Made by a program: the position numbers and the translations under genes. Below, piece after piece: positions 17,901-24,343 of a DNA stretch of 64,000 bases. Location: the NCBI RefSeq assembly GCF_900090225.1, contig NZ_FMHY01000002.1, positions 6,820,001 to 6,884,000 on the forward strand. The letters are read 5' to 3'. The notes under the pieces were generated by a model. That model had not been told where the DNA came from and did no database searches. It worked only from the letters and a program-made list of their open reading frames with translations. Source of the stretch: Micromonospora eburnea. GTDB taxonomy: Bacteria > Actinomycetota > Actinomycetes > Mycobacteriales > Micromonosporaceae. Positions within the stretch are counted from its first letter, which is position 1; each line of letters starts with the position of its first letter.

Positions 17901-18510
17901 CACGCTTGCCCTTGAGCCGCAGCGGGCGCAGCGCCCGCCAGGAGGCGACGTGCCGGGTGGCGGCGGCGGTCCGTGCGCCGGCGTAGACCGCGCCCACGGC
18001 GGCGGCGTCGGCCAGCCGGGCGGCCGTGTTCACCGTGTCACCGATGACCGTGTATTCGATCGCCGCCTGGATGCCGGCGATCACGTCACCGGTGTTCAGC
18101 CCGACCCGCAGGCCGAGCGGCGCGCCACCGCCGCGCTCGTCGTCGAGCACCCGGCGGACGGCCCGCTGCATGGAGAGCGCGGCCCGCACCGCCCGCTCGG
18201 CGTCGTCCTCGTGCGCGACGGGCGCCCCGAAGACGGCCATGATCCCGTCGCCGGTGAGCTTGTCGACGTGCCCGCCGAAGGTCTTGACCGCGCCGGCCAG
18301 GGCGGCGAGCACCCGGTCGGTGACCGCGCCGACCCGTTCCGGGTCGAGGTCCTCCGACCAGGAGGTGAAGTCGGAAAGATCGCCGAAGAGCACGGTGACC
18401 ACCCGCCGCTCGGCGGCGGGCAGGGTAGCGGCGGCCGGCAGCGCGGCACCGCAGTTGTGGCAGAACCGCCCGCCGGGTACGGCGACGGTCCCGCACACCG
18501 GGCAGGTCAC
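14929..18510 (-). CDS. Class III adenylate cyclase fused to AAA/STAND ATPase and TPR-like region
   Basis: The 1193-aa cytosolic protein begins with a zinc ribbon (Cys3, 6, 17, 20). A class III cyclase domain follows: FGDLSDFTSW with metal Asp44, HVDKLTGDGIM with Lys84 and Asp88, and GDTVNTAARL with Asp158, Asn161 and Arg165. Lys and Asp at the base-contacting positions predict ATP rather than GTP as substrate. A LuxR/MalT-like ATPase comes next (Walker A EAGIGKSRFA near 260, Walker B LMIVVDDLHD), then several hundred residues of Ala/Leu-rich helical repeats. Such proteins make cAMP under control of the ATPase-repeat module; the signal is unknown. GTG 18510 overlaps the upstream stop as GTGA with GGAG 5 nt before. 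Confidence 0.88.
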   Translation of the reverse strand: MTCPVCGTVAVPGGRFCHNCGAALPAAATLPAAERRVVTVLFGDLSDFTSWSEDLDPERVGAVTDRVLAALAGAVKTFGGHVDKLTGDGIMAVFGAPVAHEDDAERAVRAALSMQRAVRRVLDDERGGGAPLGLRVGLNTGDVIAGIQAAIEYTVIGDTVNTAARLADAAAVGAVYAGARTAAATRHVASWRALRPLRLKGKREPVEAYELLGLLDAPGTRSGLGDEAPFVGRETEIGRVAGRLAEVIDRSEPRVLLMTAEAGIGKSRFAAEVERLAAGYDVGAGRYAAHTGARVLSVRCAAFGERRRLAPLADLVRAAVGLPNDAATAVTRPAVEERLRRLGQRLGRIPGDSPPVAVDQLLALLGYAELPAVAESGEWDAATAHPDAEAVPNAVADLLSALAVEAPLMIVVDDLHDATAETINALGLALSRLTGPVLVLLLGRPELVRTAGALTRVADAEVHALPPLRGADAARLLTSYLGGGKLSQADADRLLATAQGNPFYLAELVTLLMERGALTPGPDRNPPVGWRLIPGSLGSRLLSRDLAAVLAARIDALPPDARSVLRDAAVIGDTVPAGALEALREQHVGRGGRPAAVVAVELDRAVEELLQRRMLHRTRTGYAFATPLMREAAYAGVSKAELAERHAALARWAAPESADAAAPPAGGFTEPARDEFVAEHVERAGALADAVKLRPDAPARAVAPLGVAALGRAARRALRSGEPALAVEYAERAAELARDGLPLADQVVHARALLQIGRPSDALASAEKIAANAGEAATTRASALLLAGQAHQTVGDADRAVRCWQEALQVATEAELPAMRASAMRRLGMADFIAGRLGQASSRLAASYQVSLSARDPRGQAWSLQNLAWVTTTRGDFAGTDAVLGRAARLFAELRDPYGRAWLRGTTAFARLLAGRLREACRMARVFLPFGERVGEAWAVGTLRAVEAYATAELGELAEADRGARRAYREFAEVGDDWGQGFALVVRGVVARGLGAPEHAADLLTDALWYANRTSHPLLTGMAGTLRGFVALELGDRETAEREARSVLTTVEPHNPQAPAQVGPRVLLAMARLAAGDSGTAVGLLAPVATAAAHTPSLLFSRRQTMARYASALLAHGQHEQALDWAQRAVAAPAEDVRSQVIGAGVLAEALAACGRPVEALASAEEAVRLAYATEQRSERAAADTLRARLALP

Positions 18511-19301
18511 GGCTGCTCCACCCCGAGATATTCGAGCTGGGCGCGGACCGACCACTCGGCCGCCCACCAGAGCGACCGGTCGACATCGGCGTAGACCCTG
18601 GCGACCACCTCGGGCGCGGTGGTCGCGCCCTCGGCCACCGCGGCGCGGACCTGGTCGAGCCGGGCCCGGCGGTGGGCCAGGTAGAAATCCGCCGCCGCGC
18701 CGCAGTCGGCCAGCGCCGGGCCGTGCCCCGGCAGCGCCGGGATCCCCCGGTACGTCGAGAGCAGCTCCAGGCTCGACAGGTAGTCACCGAGGTGCCCGTC
18801 CGGGTGGGCGACCACCGTGGTGCCCCGCCCCAGGATGGTGTCGCCGGTGAGCACCACCCGCTCGTCGCCGTGCTCGACCAGGAAGCAGACCGAGTCCGCG
18901 GTGTGCCCGGGGGTCGGTACGACCCGGATGGTGAGGCCGGCGGCCAGCGCGGCACCCGCCGCCAGCGGCTCACCGCCGATGGTGTGCGCCGGGTCGACGG
19001 CCCGGACGGGCGCCCCGCCGAGCAGCTCGTGCACGCGGGCCGAGCCCTCGGTGTGGTCCGGGTGCCCGTGGGTGATCAGCACGGACTCGACCGGCCCGTG
19101 CGCCGCGATCGCGGCCAGGTGCTCCTCGTCGGCCGGGCCCGGGTCGACGACGACCGCCTGCTCGGCGTCGGGGGCGCGCAGCACCCAGGTGTTGGTGCCG
19201 TCGAGGGTCATCGGCCCCGGGTTCGGCGCGCGCAGCAGCGTCACCCATCCCGGCAGCTCGTCCGCGAGGGCACCCGCCGCCCCGGTCACATGCCCGCCCA
19301 T
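18507..19301 (-). CDS. Metallo-beta-lactamase-fold hydrolase (Rv3677c-like)
   Basis: At 264 aa this has the length I recall for Rv3677c. The zinc site is THGHPDH (77-83), with later metal ligands in TPGHTADS, LTGDTILG and LPGHG. The wide outer groove and C-terminal helices suit the LACTB2/RNase-like or glyoxalase II-like branch of the superfamily; the substrate is not known. ATG 19301 is 7 nt after TACGAT on the minus strand and lacks a Shine-Dalgarno, suggesting leaderless translation. The next gene, the cyclase, overlaps its stop by 4 bp, an arrangement not found in Mycobacterium. Confidence 0.88.
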   Translation of the reverse strand: MGGHVTGAAGALADELPGWVTLLRAPNPGPMTLDGTNTWVLRAPDAEQAVVVDPGPADEEHLAAIAAHGPVESVLITHGHPDHTEGSARVHELLGGAPVRAVDPAHTIGGEPLAAGAALAAGLTIRVVPTPGHTADSVCFLVEHGDERVVLTGDTILGRGTTVVAHPDGHLGDYLSSLELLSTYRGIPALPGHGPALADCGAAADFYLAHRRARLDQVRAAVAEGATTAPEVVARVYADVDRSLWWAAEWSVRAQLEYLGVEQP

Positions 19302-19308
19302 GGCAGCG

Positions 19309-19314
19309 ATCGTA
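19309..19314 (-). promoter_or_regulatory. Leaderless -10 box for metallo-beta-lactamase/cyclase operon
   Basis: Minus-strand TACGAT followed by 7 nt and ATG. It would also serve the coupled cyclase gene. Confidence 0.55.
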
Positions 19315-19333
19315 CGACCCCGGCCGCCACTCC

Positions 19334-19408
19334 CCGCGATCTTGCGATTTCGACCGCTGATTTGTGGTCGTTCACGGCTTTCACGCCGGCGGAACCGCAA
19401 GATCGCGG
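19334..19408. repeat. Palindromic intergenic repeat, CGCGATCTTGCG type
   Basis: A perfect 13-bp inverted repeat (19334-19346 with 19396-19408) encloses 49 bp in the gap between the MBL gene and ridA. Arms CCGCGATCTTGCG can form a long hairpin. It looks like a small non-coding dispersed element rather than a terminator: the loop is long and it lies between the ridA stop (upstream gene on the minus strand) and the MBL promoter. Confidence 0.6.
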
Positions 19409-19430
19409 AGGCGGAGCGGGGTGGGTGGGG

Positions 19431-19892
19431 TCAGCTGACCTCGACGATGACCTCGACCTCGACGGGGGCGTCGAGGGGAAGCTCGGCGACGCCGACGGCG
19501 CTGCGGGCGTGCCGGCCGGCCTCACCGAAGACCGCGAGGAACAGGTCGGAGGCACCGTTGATCACGCCCGGCTGGCCGGTGAACCCCGGCGCGCTGGCCA
19601 CGAAGCCGGTCAGCTTCACGATCTTGACGACGTTCTCCAGGCCGACCAGCGAGTCGATCGCGGCGACCGCGTTCAACGCGCACCGCTGCGCCAGGTCCTT
19701 CGCCTGCTCGGCGGAGACGCCGGCGCCGACCTTGCCGGTGGCGAGCATCTTGCCCTCGACCATCGGCAACTGGCCGGACACGTAGACGTGCTGCCCAGAC
19801 TGGACGGCCGGCACGTAGCTGGCCACCGGCGGCACCACCTCGGGCAGGGTCAGGCCCAGCTCGGCGAGCTTCGCGTGCGGTCCGTTCGCCAT
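19431..19892 (-). CDS. RidA-family protein
   Basis: The 153-aa protein has the YjgF/RidA fold: VYVSGQLPM, QRCALNAVAAIDSLVGLENV, a GASDLFLAVFGEAGRHAR segment and the closing SAVGVAELPLDAPVEVE strand with the conserved Arg. RidA proteins trimerise and hydrolyse reactive enamine/imine intermediates of amino-acid metabolism; this longer LpPIM-like subgroup (MANGPHAKLAELGLTLPE start) is common next to the ArsA pair in actinobacteria. It corresponds to Rv3678c. ATG 19892 lies 5 bp after the preceding gene's stop; an in-frame GTG at 19901 would overlap that stop as GTGA, so the start could be three codons earlier. Confidence 0.85.
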   Translation of the reverse strand: MANGPHAKLAELGLTLPEVVPPVASYVPAVQSGQHVYVSGQLPMVEGKMLATGKVGAGVSAEQAKDLAQRCALNAVAAIDSLVGLENVVKIVKLTGFVASAPGFTGQPGVINGASDLFLAVFGEAGRHARSAVGVAELPLDAPVEVEVIVEVS

Positions 19893-19897
19893 GCCGC

Positions 19898-20053
19898 TCA
19901 CGCCTTCGGCCGCTTGAGGTAGGCGACGAGCTGCTCCGGGTTCGGGCCGGGAACCACGGAGACCAGCTCCCAGCCGTCCTCGCCCCAGTTGTCGAGGATC
20001 TGCTTGGTCGCATGGACCAGCAGCGGCACCGTGGCGTACTCCCACTTCTGCAT
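19898..20053 (-). CDS. DUF4177-type 51-aa protein
   Basis: MQKWEYATVPLLVHATKQIL, then NWGEDGWELVSVVPG and VAYLKRP, is the typical small DUF4177 sequence. The length, 51 aa, is what I recall for the corresponding mycobacterial gene Rv3678A. Function is unknown; it always travels with RidA here and in Mycobacterium. GGGAG lies 9 nt before ATG 20053, and RidA follows within 5 bp, so the two are one operon, with a TAGGCT box 43 bp upstream as candidate promoter. Confidence 0.8.
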   Translation of the reverse strand: MQKWEYATVPLLVHATKQILDNWGEDGWELVSVVPGPNPEQLVAYLKRPKA

Positions 20054-20087
20054 GCGTGACGGCTCCCTTGCCTGGCATGGACTTCGG

Positions 20088-20294
20088 TCAGCCACAGCCT
20101 ACGGTCCGCCGTCGCCACCGAGGCACGGGACGCTGCTCGGGCGACGTGGACGGTTCACCGCAGTGGCCTTCGTGGTCGTGGCGCCGGGGGCAGCGGGAAT
20201 CGTCGGGCAGCAGCAGGTCGCAGAAGTTCGGTGCCGGCTGTTCTGGTCGTCGGTGGTGGAGGCCGTCGTCTCGCCGGCGTCCACCACCCGCCAT
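20088..20294 (-). CDS. Possible small Cys/His-rich protein (doubtful)
   Basis: A 68-codon minus-strand frame has high third-position GC in its central part and reads PNFCDLLLPDDSRCPRRHDH then EGHCGEP, a C-x9-C-x5-H-x2-H-C pattern that could bind zinc. No Shine-Dalgarno or leaderless box precedes ATG 20294, and the first 20 residues look like random Arg-rich translation. It may be a short real gene with a later start or a remnant. The TAGGCT box of the next gene lies inside its 3' end. Confidence 0.3.
   Translation of the reverse strand: MAGGGRRRDDGLHHRRPEQPAPNFCDLLLPDDSRCPRRHDHEGHCGEPSTSPEQRPVPRWRRRTVGCG
20096..20101 (-). promoter_or_regulatory. Candidate -10 box for DUF4177-ridA
   Basis: Minus-strand TAGGCT, 43 bp before ATG 20053, leaving room for the GGGAG ribosome binding site. 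Confidence 0.4.
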
Positions 20295-20479
20295 GCGGGG
20301 GTGCGTGCGCTACGGCCGTCGATCGCGCGTCCCGCGTCCAACCCGGTACGCGGGGCCGACGCCTCCGCCACCGACCGCTACCCTTCGGGCTGGACGGGCA
20401 TCCGCGCTCGCCCGCCACGCCCGATCACGCGCGTCGGTCGCCATCGGGCGGCGACGGCACCGCACCCCCGGGGGAAGAC

Positions 20480-21388
20480 ATGACCCAACCGCCCATCGGT
20501 GGCGCCACCGGCTCGCCCGACGGCTCGTCCCACCCCGAGCCGAACGGGGGCGCCACCCCGCCCCCCGCCGCGGCCTTCCCCCCGCCTCCGGTATCCGGCC
20601 ACCCGCCGTACCAGAACCCTGCCGGGCCGTACCAGGACCCGACGGCGCCCTACCAGAACCCTGCCGCGCCGCACCAGAACCCCGCCGCGCCATACCAGAA
20701 CCCTGCCGCGCCCTACCAGAACCCGACGGCGCCCTACCAGAACCCTGCCGGGCCGTACCAGGGCCCGACGGCGCCCTACCAGAACCCCGCCGCACCGCAC
20801 CAGAACCCGGCTGCGCCGTACCAGAACCCCGCCGCGCCGTACCAGAACCCTGCCGGGCCGTACCAGGGCCCGACGGCGCCCTACCAGGACCCGACTGCGC
20901 CGTACCAGAACCCGGCCGGGCCGTATCCGAATCCGGCCGCGCCGAAGAAGCGCCGGGGCTTGTTGATCGTGTCGATCGTGCTCGCCGCGGCGATCCTGCT
21001 CTGCGGCGGTGGCGGCACCGCCGCCTTCCTGACCCTCCGCAACAGCGAGGAGGGCCAGGGCGCGAAGGAGCCGGCGGTCGCGGTGGACGGCTTCCTCGGC
21101 GCGGTCTACCGCGACCTGGACGCCAAGAAGGCGGGCACCTTCGTCTGCTCGGCCTCCCGGGACGACAAGAAGCTCGCCGCCAAGGTCGCCGAGGTGCGGA
21201 AGTACGGGGAGCAGTACCAGCAGCCGCGGTTCCGCTGGACCCCCCCGAAGGTGGACAACCAGACCGCGGAACGGGCGACCGTCAGCACCATGGTCACCAT
21301 GATCACCGCCGACGAGAAGGTCGCCGACCAGGAGCTGCGCTTCACCGTCGTGCAGAAGACGGGTTGGTGGGTCTGCGAGGTCTCCTGA
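20480..21388 (+). CDS. Membrane protein with 16 Pro-Tyr-Gln heptapeptide repeats
   Basis: The 302-aa protein has a cytoplasmic Pro-rich N-terminus with 16 tandem heptads of the form P(Y/H)Q(N/D/G)P(A/T)(A/G), from residue 43 to 154. KKRR and one helix (about 158-180) follow, then an outer domain of about 120 residues with two cysteines (VCSASRD and WVCEVS) likely to be disulfide-bonded, of the lumazine/DUF4878-like stress-protein style. Low-complexity PYQNP tails of this kind are frequent in actinobacterial membrane proteins and may mediate weak multivalent interactions; specific function is unknown. GGGGGAAG precedes the ATG. Confidence 0.75.
   Translation: MTQPPIGGATGSPDGSSHPEPNGGATPPPAAAFPPPPVSGHPPYQNPAGPYQDPTAPYQNPAAPHQNPAAPYQNPAAPYQNPTAPYQNPAGPYQGPTAPYQNPAAPHQNPAAPYQNPAAPYQNPAGPYQGPTAPYQDPTAPYQNPAGPYPNPAAPKKRRGLLIVSIVLAAAILLCGGGGTAAFLTLRNSEEGQGAKEPAVAVDGFLGAVYRDLDAKKAGTFVCSASRDDKKLAAKVAEVRKYGEQYQQPRFRWTPPKVDNQTAERATVSTMVTMITADEKVADQELRFTVVQKTGWWVCEVS
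20606..20941 (+). repeat. 16 x 21-bp in-frame tandem repeat
   Basis: Sixteen consecutive 21-bp units, each starting CCNTACCAG or a close variant, encode the heptapeptide tract. Units differ by one to four substitutions but none changes length. Groups of units (for example 6-8 and 12-13) share the same variants, showing internal duplication of blocks. Confidence 0.9.
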
Positions 21389-21402
21389 GCCCGGCGGCTG
21401 GG

Positions 21403-21408
21403 TAGGCT
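21403..21408 (+). promoter_or_regulatory. Leaderless -10 box for first ArsA-like gene
   Basis: TAGGCT, then CGACCG, then the GTG start: 6-nt spacing. It lies only 14 bp after the upstream stop codon. Confidence 0.65.
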
Positions 21409-21414
21409 CGACCG

Positions 21415-22392
21415 GTGGCAGCAGCTGAACGGCCGGCCGAGCCCGCCGGCACCGGGTGGCCGGCCCGCCTCCACGTGGTGACGGGGAAGGGCGGCACGGG
21501 CAAGACCAGTGTCGCCGCGGCGCTGGCCCTCGGGCTGGCCGCCGGCGGCCGGCGGACCCTGCTCGTCGAGGTGGAGGGGCGGCAGGGCATCGCCCAGCTC
21601 TTCGGCGTCGACCCGCTGCCCTACGAGGAGCGGTACCTGACCGACGCCCCGGGCGGCGGCGAGGTACGGGCCCTGGCCGTGGACGCCGAGGAAGCGCTCC
21701 TGGAATACCTGGACATGTTCTACAAGCTCGGCGCGGCCGGCCGGGCGCTGCGCAAGCTGGGCGCCATCGACTTCGCCACCACCATCGCCCCGGGCCTGCG
21801 GGACGTGCTGCTCACCGGCAAGCTCAAGGAGGCGACCACCCGGACCACCGGGCAGCGCCGGGCGTACGACGCGGTGGTGCTGGACGCCCCGCCGACCGGG
21901 CGGATCGGCCGCTTCCTCAACGTCACGGCGGAGACCGCCCGGCTGGCCAAGGTCGGCCCGATCAAGACCCAGAGCGAGGGGGTCTCCGCCCTGCTCCGCT
22001 CGCCGATCACCGCCGTGCACGTGGTGACCCTGTTGGAGGAGATGCCGGTCCAGGAGACGCTGGACGCGATCACCGAGCTGACCGAGCTCGGCTTCCCGGT
22101 CGGCCGGGTGATCGTGAACGGCGCTCGGCCGCCGGTGCCGGCGGGGCGCGAGGTGACCGCGGCCGAGCTGACGCGAGGGCTGGCCGCCGCCGGCCTGCCG
22201 AGCGACGCGCGCACCGTGGCCGGCCTGGCCGAGGAGGCCCGGGGCCAGCAGGTACGCCGGGAGCTCGAGGACTCCCTCCGGGCCGACCTGATGGAGCTTG
22301 GCCTGCCCCTGACCGAGCTGCCGCTGCTCCCCGAGGGGGTCGACCGCGCGGGTTTGGACACGCTGGCCGGGATGCTCGTCCGGGCGGATTGA
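21415..22392 (+). CDS. ArsA/Get3-like ATPase, first of pair (Rv3679-like)
   Basis: The 325-aa protein has a deviant Walker A, GKGGTGKT (24-31), with the signature Lys25, a switch I-like VEGRQG/VDPLP region, and DAPPTGRIGRF as the switch II segment. Family members are P-loop ATPases of the ArsA/Get3 type that act as dimers; arsenite or tail-anchored protein handling is known for relatives, but neither arsenic genes nor metal-binding Cys are present. The mycobacterial counterparts Rv3679 and Rv3680 work together in stress tolerance. This one supplies the signature lysine that its partner lacks. Confidence 0.9.
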   Translation: MAAAERPAEPAGTGWPARLHVVTGKGGTGKTSVAAALALGLAAGGRRTLLVEVEGRQGIAQLFGVDPLPYEERYLTDAPGGGEVRALAVDAEEALLEYLDMFYKLGAAGRALRKLGAIDFATTIAPGLRDVLLTGKLKEATTRTTGQRRAYDAVVLDAPPTGRIGRFLNVTAETARLAKVGPIKTQSEGVSALLRSPITAVHVVTLLEEMPVQETLDAITELTELGFPVGRVIVNGARPPVPAGREVTAAELTRGLAAAGLPSDARTVAGLAEEARGQQVRRELEDSLRADLMELGLPLTELPLLPEGVDRAGLDTLAGMLVRAD

Positions 22393-22436
22393 CTCACACC
22401 TGCGGGCAGCACCGGCAGAGACACCGGGCAGACCGA

Positions 22437-22442
22437 TACGCT
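22437..22442 (+). promoter_or_regulatory. Leaderless -10 box for second ArsA-like gene
   Basis: TACGCT followed by CGATTC and the GTG start, the same 6-nt geometry as the first gene of the pair, inside a 56-bp gap. Confidence 0.6.
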
Positions 22443-22448
22443 CGATTC

Positions 22449-23597
22449 GTGCATTCCGAAGCCGCGGCGCCAGCGCTGGACGTCGACCGGATCCTCGCCG
22501 ACCCTGGCGTACGGATCGTGGTCTGCTGCGGGGCGGGCGGGGTGGGCAAGACAACCACCGCTGCCGCGCTGGCCCTGCGGGCGGCCGAGCGGCACGGCCG
22601 GCGCACTGTGGTGCTCACCATCGACCCGGCCCGCCGGCTGGCCCAGTCGCTGGGCCTGACGGAGCTGGACAACACCCCGCGCCAGGTGAAGGGGATCGAC
22701 GTCCAGGACAGCGGCGGTGAGCTGCACGCCATGATGCTCGACATGAAGCGGACCTTCGACGACGTGGTGCTGGCGCACACCGATCCGGCGAAGGCGGCGG
22801 AGATCTTCGCCAACCCCTTCTACCAGGCCATGAGCTCCACCTTCGCGGGCACCCAGGAATACATGGCGATGGAGAAGCTGGGCCAGCTGCACGCCCGGGG
22901 CGAGTGGGACCTGATCGTGGTGGACACGCCGCCGTCCCGGTCCGCGCTGGATTTCCTGGACGCGCCGGCCCGGCTGTCCCGCTTCCTCGACGGTCGGATG
23001 CTGCGGCTGCTGCTCGCCCCGGCGCGTACCGGGGGGCGGAGCATGTTCAGCTTCGTCACCGCCGGGTTCGGGATGTTCTCCAAGGCGGTGCAGAAGGTGA
23101 TCGGGGCGCAGCTGCTCACCGATCTCTCCGGTTTCGTGGCCGCGCTGGATTCGATGTTCGGCGGTTTCCGGCAGCGGGCCGAGCAGACGTACCGCATCCT
23201 CCAGGCCCGGGAGACGGCGTTCCTGCTGGTCGCGGCTCCGGAGCCGGACGCGGTGCGGGAGGCGGCCTACTTCGCGGGCCGGCTGCGCGACGAGCGGATG
23301 CCGCTGGCCGGCCTGGTGCTCAACCGGGTGCACCGGCCGGTGGTGCCGGAGCTGAGCGCGGCGGACAGCATGGCCGCGGCGGTCCGGCTGGCGCAGGAGG
23401 GTGGGCACGCGGGCACCGTCGAGGTGCTGCGGGCCCATGCCGCGCTGGCCCAGCAGGCGGTACGCGAGCAGCGGGTGGCGGCCCGGTTCACCGAGGCGTT
23501 CCCAGCGGTGCCGGCGGTGTCGGTGACGGCGCAGCCCGCCGACGTGCACGACGTCGACGGGCTGCGGACGATCGGCGAGGCGATCAGCCGGCGGTGA
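22449..23597 (+). CDS. ArsA/Get3-like ATPase, second of pair (Rv3680-like)
   Basis: The 382-aa protein has P-loop GAGGVGKTT (28-36), TIDPARRLAQSLGL as switch I, and VVDTPPSRSALDFLDAP as switch II, followed by a helix-rich region (FVTAGFGMFSKAVQKV) that in Get3 relatives forms the client-binding part. The position of the signature lysine of deviant Walker A motifs is Ala here, so catalysis may need the partner encoded just upstream. GTG 22449 is leaderless by its promoter spacing. It matches Rv3680 in order and length. Confidence 0.9.
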   Translation: MHSEAAAPALDVDRILADPGVRIVVCCGAGGVGKTTTAAALALRAAERHGRRTVVLTIDPARRLAQSLGLTELDNTPRQVKGIDVQDSGGELHAMMLDMKRTFDDVVLAHTDPAKAAEIFANPFYQAMSSTFAGTQEYMAMEKLGQLHARGEWDLIVVDTPPSRSALDFLDAPARLSRFLDGRMLRLLLAPARTGGRSMFSFVTAGFGMFSKAVQKVIGAQLLTDLSGFVAALDSMFGGFRQRAEQTYRILQARETAFLLVAAPEPDAVREAAYFAGRLRDERMPLAGLVLNRVHRPVVPELSAADSMAAAVRLAQEGGHAGTVEVLRAHAALAQQAVREQRVAARFTEAFPAVPAVSVTAQPADVHDVDGLRTIGEAISRR

Positions 23598-23631
23598 TCC
23601 GCCGGGACCGACCGGCCGGGCGGCTCGGTGG

Positions 23632-23952
23632 TCAGTTGGCCGAGGTCACCAGGACCTTGTCCCGGCCGGCCTTCTCCTTGGCGTTCTTCTTCATGGCTGC
23701 CTCGAACATCTTGCGCCAGCTGGTCACCTGGGGGTGACGGCGCAGCAACGCCCGGCGTTCGCGTTCGGTCATGCCACCCCACACACCGAACTCGATCCGA
23801 TTGTCGAGCGCGTCGGCCAGGCACTCGTACCGGACTGGGCAGCTCCGGCAGATCCGCTTCGCCACGTTCTGTTCGGCGCCCTGTACGAACAACGCGTCCG
23901 GGTCCCCGTTCTGACACGCCGCCAGTGACGGCCAGTCAGCGATCATGCCCAT
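23632..23952 (-). CDS. whiB4: WhiB-family Fe-S regulator (WhiB4-like)
   Basis: The 106-aa protein has the four cluster cysteines (13, 35, 38, 44) in the C-x21-C-x2-C-x5-C pattern, the GVWGG turn (56-60) and a basic C-terminal tail. WhiB proteins hold a [4Fe-4S] cluster that senses O2 or NO and bind sigma factor or DNA; WhiB4 of Mycobacterium is a redox-sensitive repressor of antioxidant genes. The gene sits between the ArsA pair and ponA, as Rv3681c does. First ATG 23952 has GGGGGAC 9 nt upstream; ATG 23946 is possible. The whiB4 label rests on synteny. Confidence 0.9.
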   Translation of the reverse strand: MGMIADWPSLAACQNGDPDALFVQGAEQNVAKRICRSCPVRYECLADALDNRIEFGVWGGMTERERRALLRRHPQVTSWRKMFEAAMKKNAKEKAGRDKVLVTSAN

Positions 23953-24331
23953 CTGTACACGTCCCCCCTTGGATCAAACACGACTTCGCGCGACCAGCCG
24001 TCGAATTCCCCCCGGTCGTCCGGCCGGCCTCCCCCAGGACGGCACCGGACGACATGTGGCTCTGTCGCCGCCATCATCATGCTGGGTAGTCACCCAATTA
24101 CGCAACGTTGTCGGCGAAATCCATCATTCCGGACACTCCCGGCTTCCCGGGCCTGCGCCCGCCGTCTACCCGGTCGAGGTACGTGAAAACCCTGCGCCGT
24201 TCCCCCGTTCGGGGGAGACTTCGCCAGATTCACGCAACCACCCACCAGGGTTCGTGCGTTTAGCACAACGAGGCCGGCGCGCGCAGGAAATGGGGAAAAG
24301 ACGCCCCAGCGCCCCTCGTTCCCTACTCGCG
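23953..24331. other. Divergent intergenic region between whiB and ponA
   Basis: About 380 bp without a supported gene. The right end carries the ponA -10 box; the whiB promoter must lie in the left part but no single hexamer stands out. Lower GC stretches near 24085-24130 and 24225-24260 are possible operator positions. No hairpin of terminator quality is seen. Confidence 0.5.
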
Positions 24332-24337
24332 TACCCT
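24332..24337 (+). promoter_or_regulatory. Leaderless -10 box for ponA
   Basis: TACCCT, then GTCGAG, then GTG at 24344. The geometry equals that of the ArsA pair and marP, and favours GTG 24344 as start. The alternative ATG 24353 has GAGGT 7 nt before it, but that sequence would then be at the very 5' end of the mRNA. Confidence 0.55.
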
Positions 24338-24343
24338 GTCGAG

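Larger units (their letters stand above)
20054..20479. other. 426-bp region between divergent genes, no confident gene
   Basis: It holds the DUF4177 promoter candidate and one possible small minus-strand gene (separate entry). The rest, next to the repeat-rich membrane protein gene, shows no clear hairpin or -10 box at leaderless spacing; GGGGGAAG just before 20480 serves as ribosome binding site for that gene. Confidence 0.5.

Noticed and set aside
20606-20941. Regular 21-bp repeats taken for a CRISPR-like array
   Set aside because: The units are contiguous with no spacers, in frame with the protein, and no cas genes are present.
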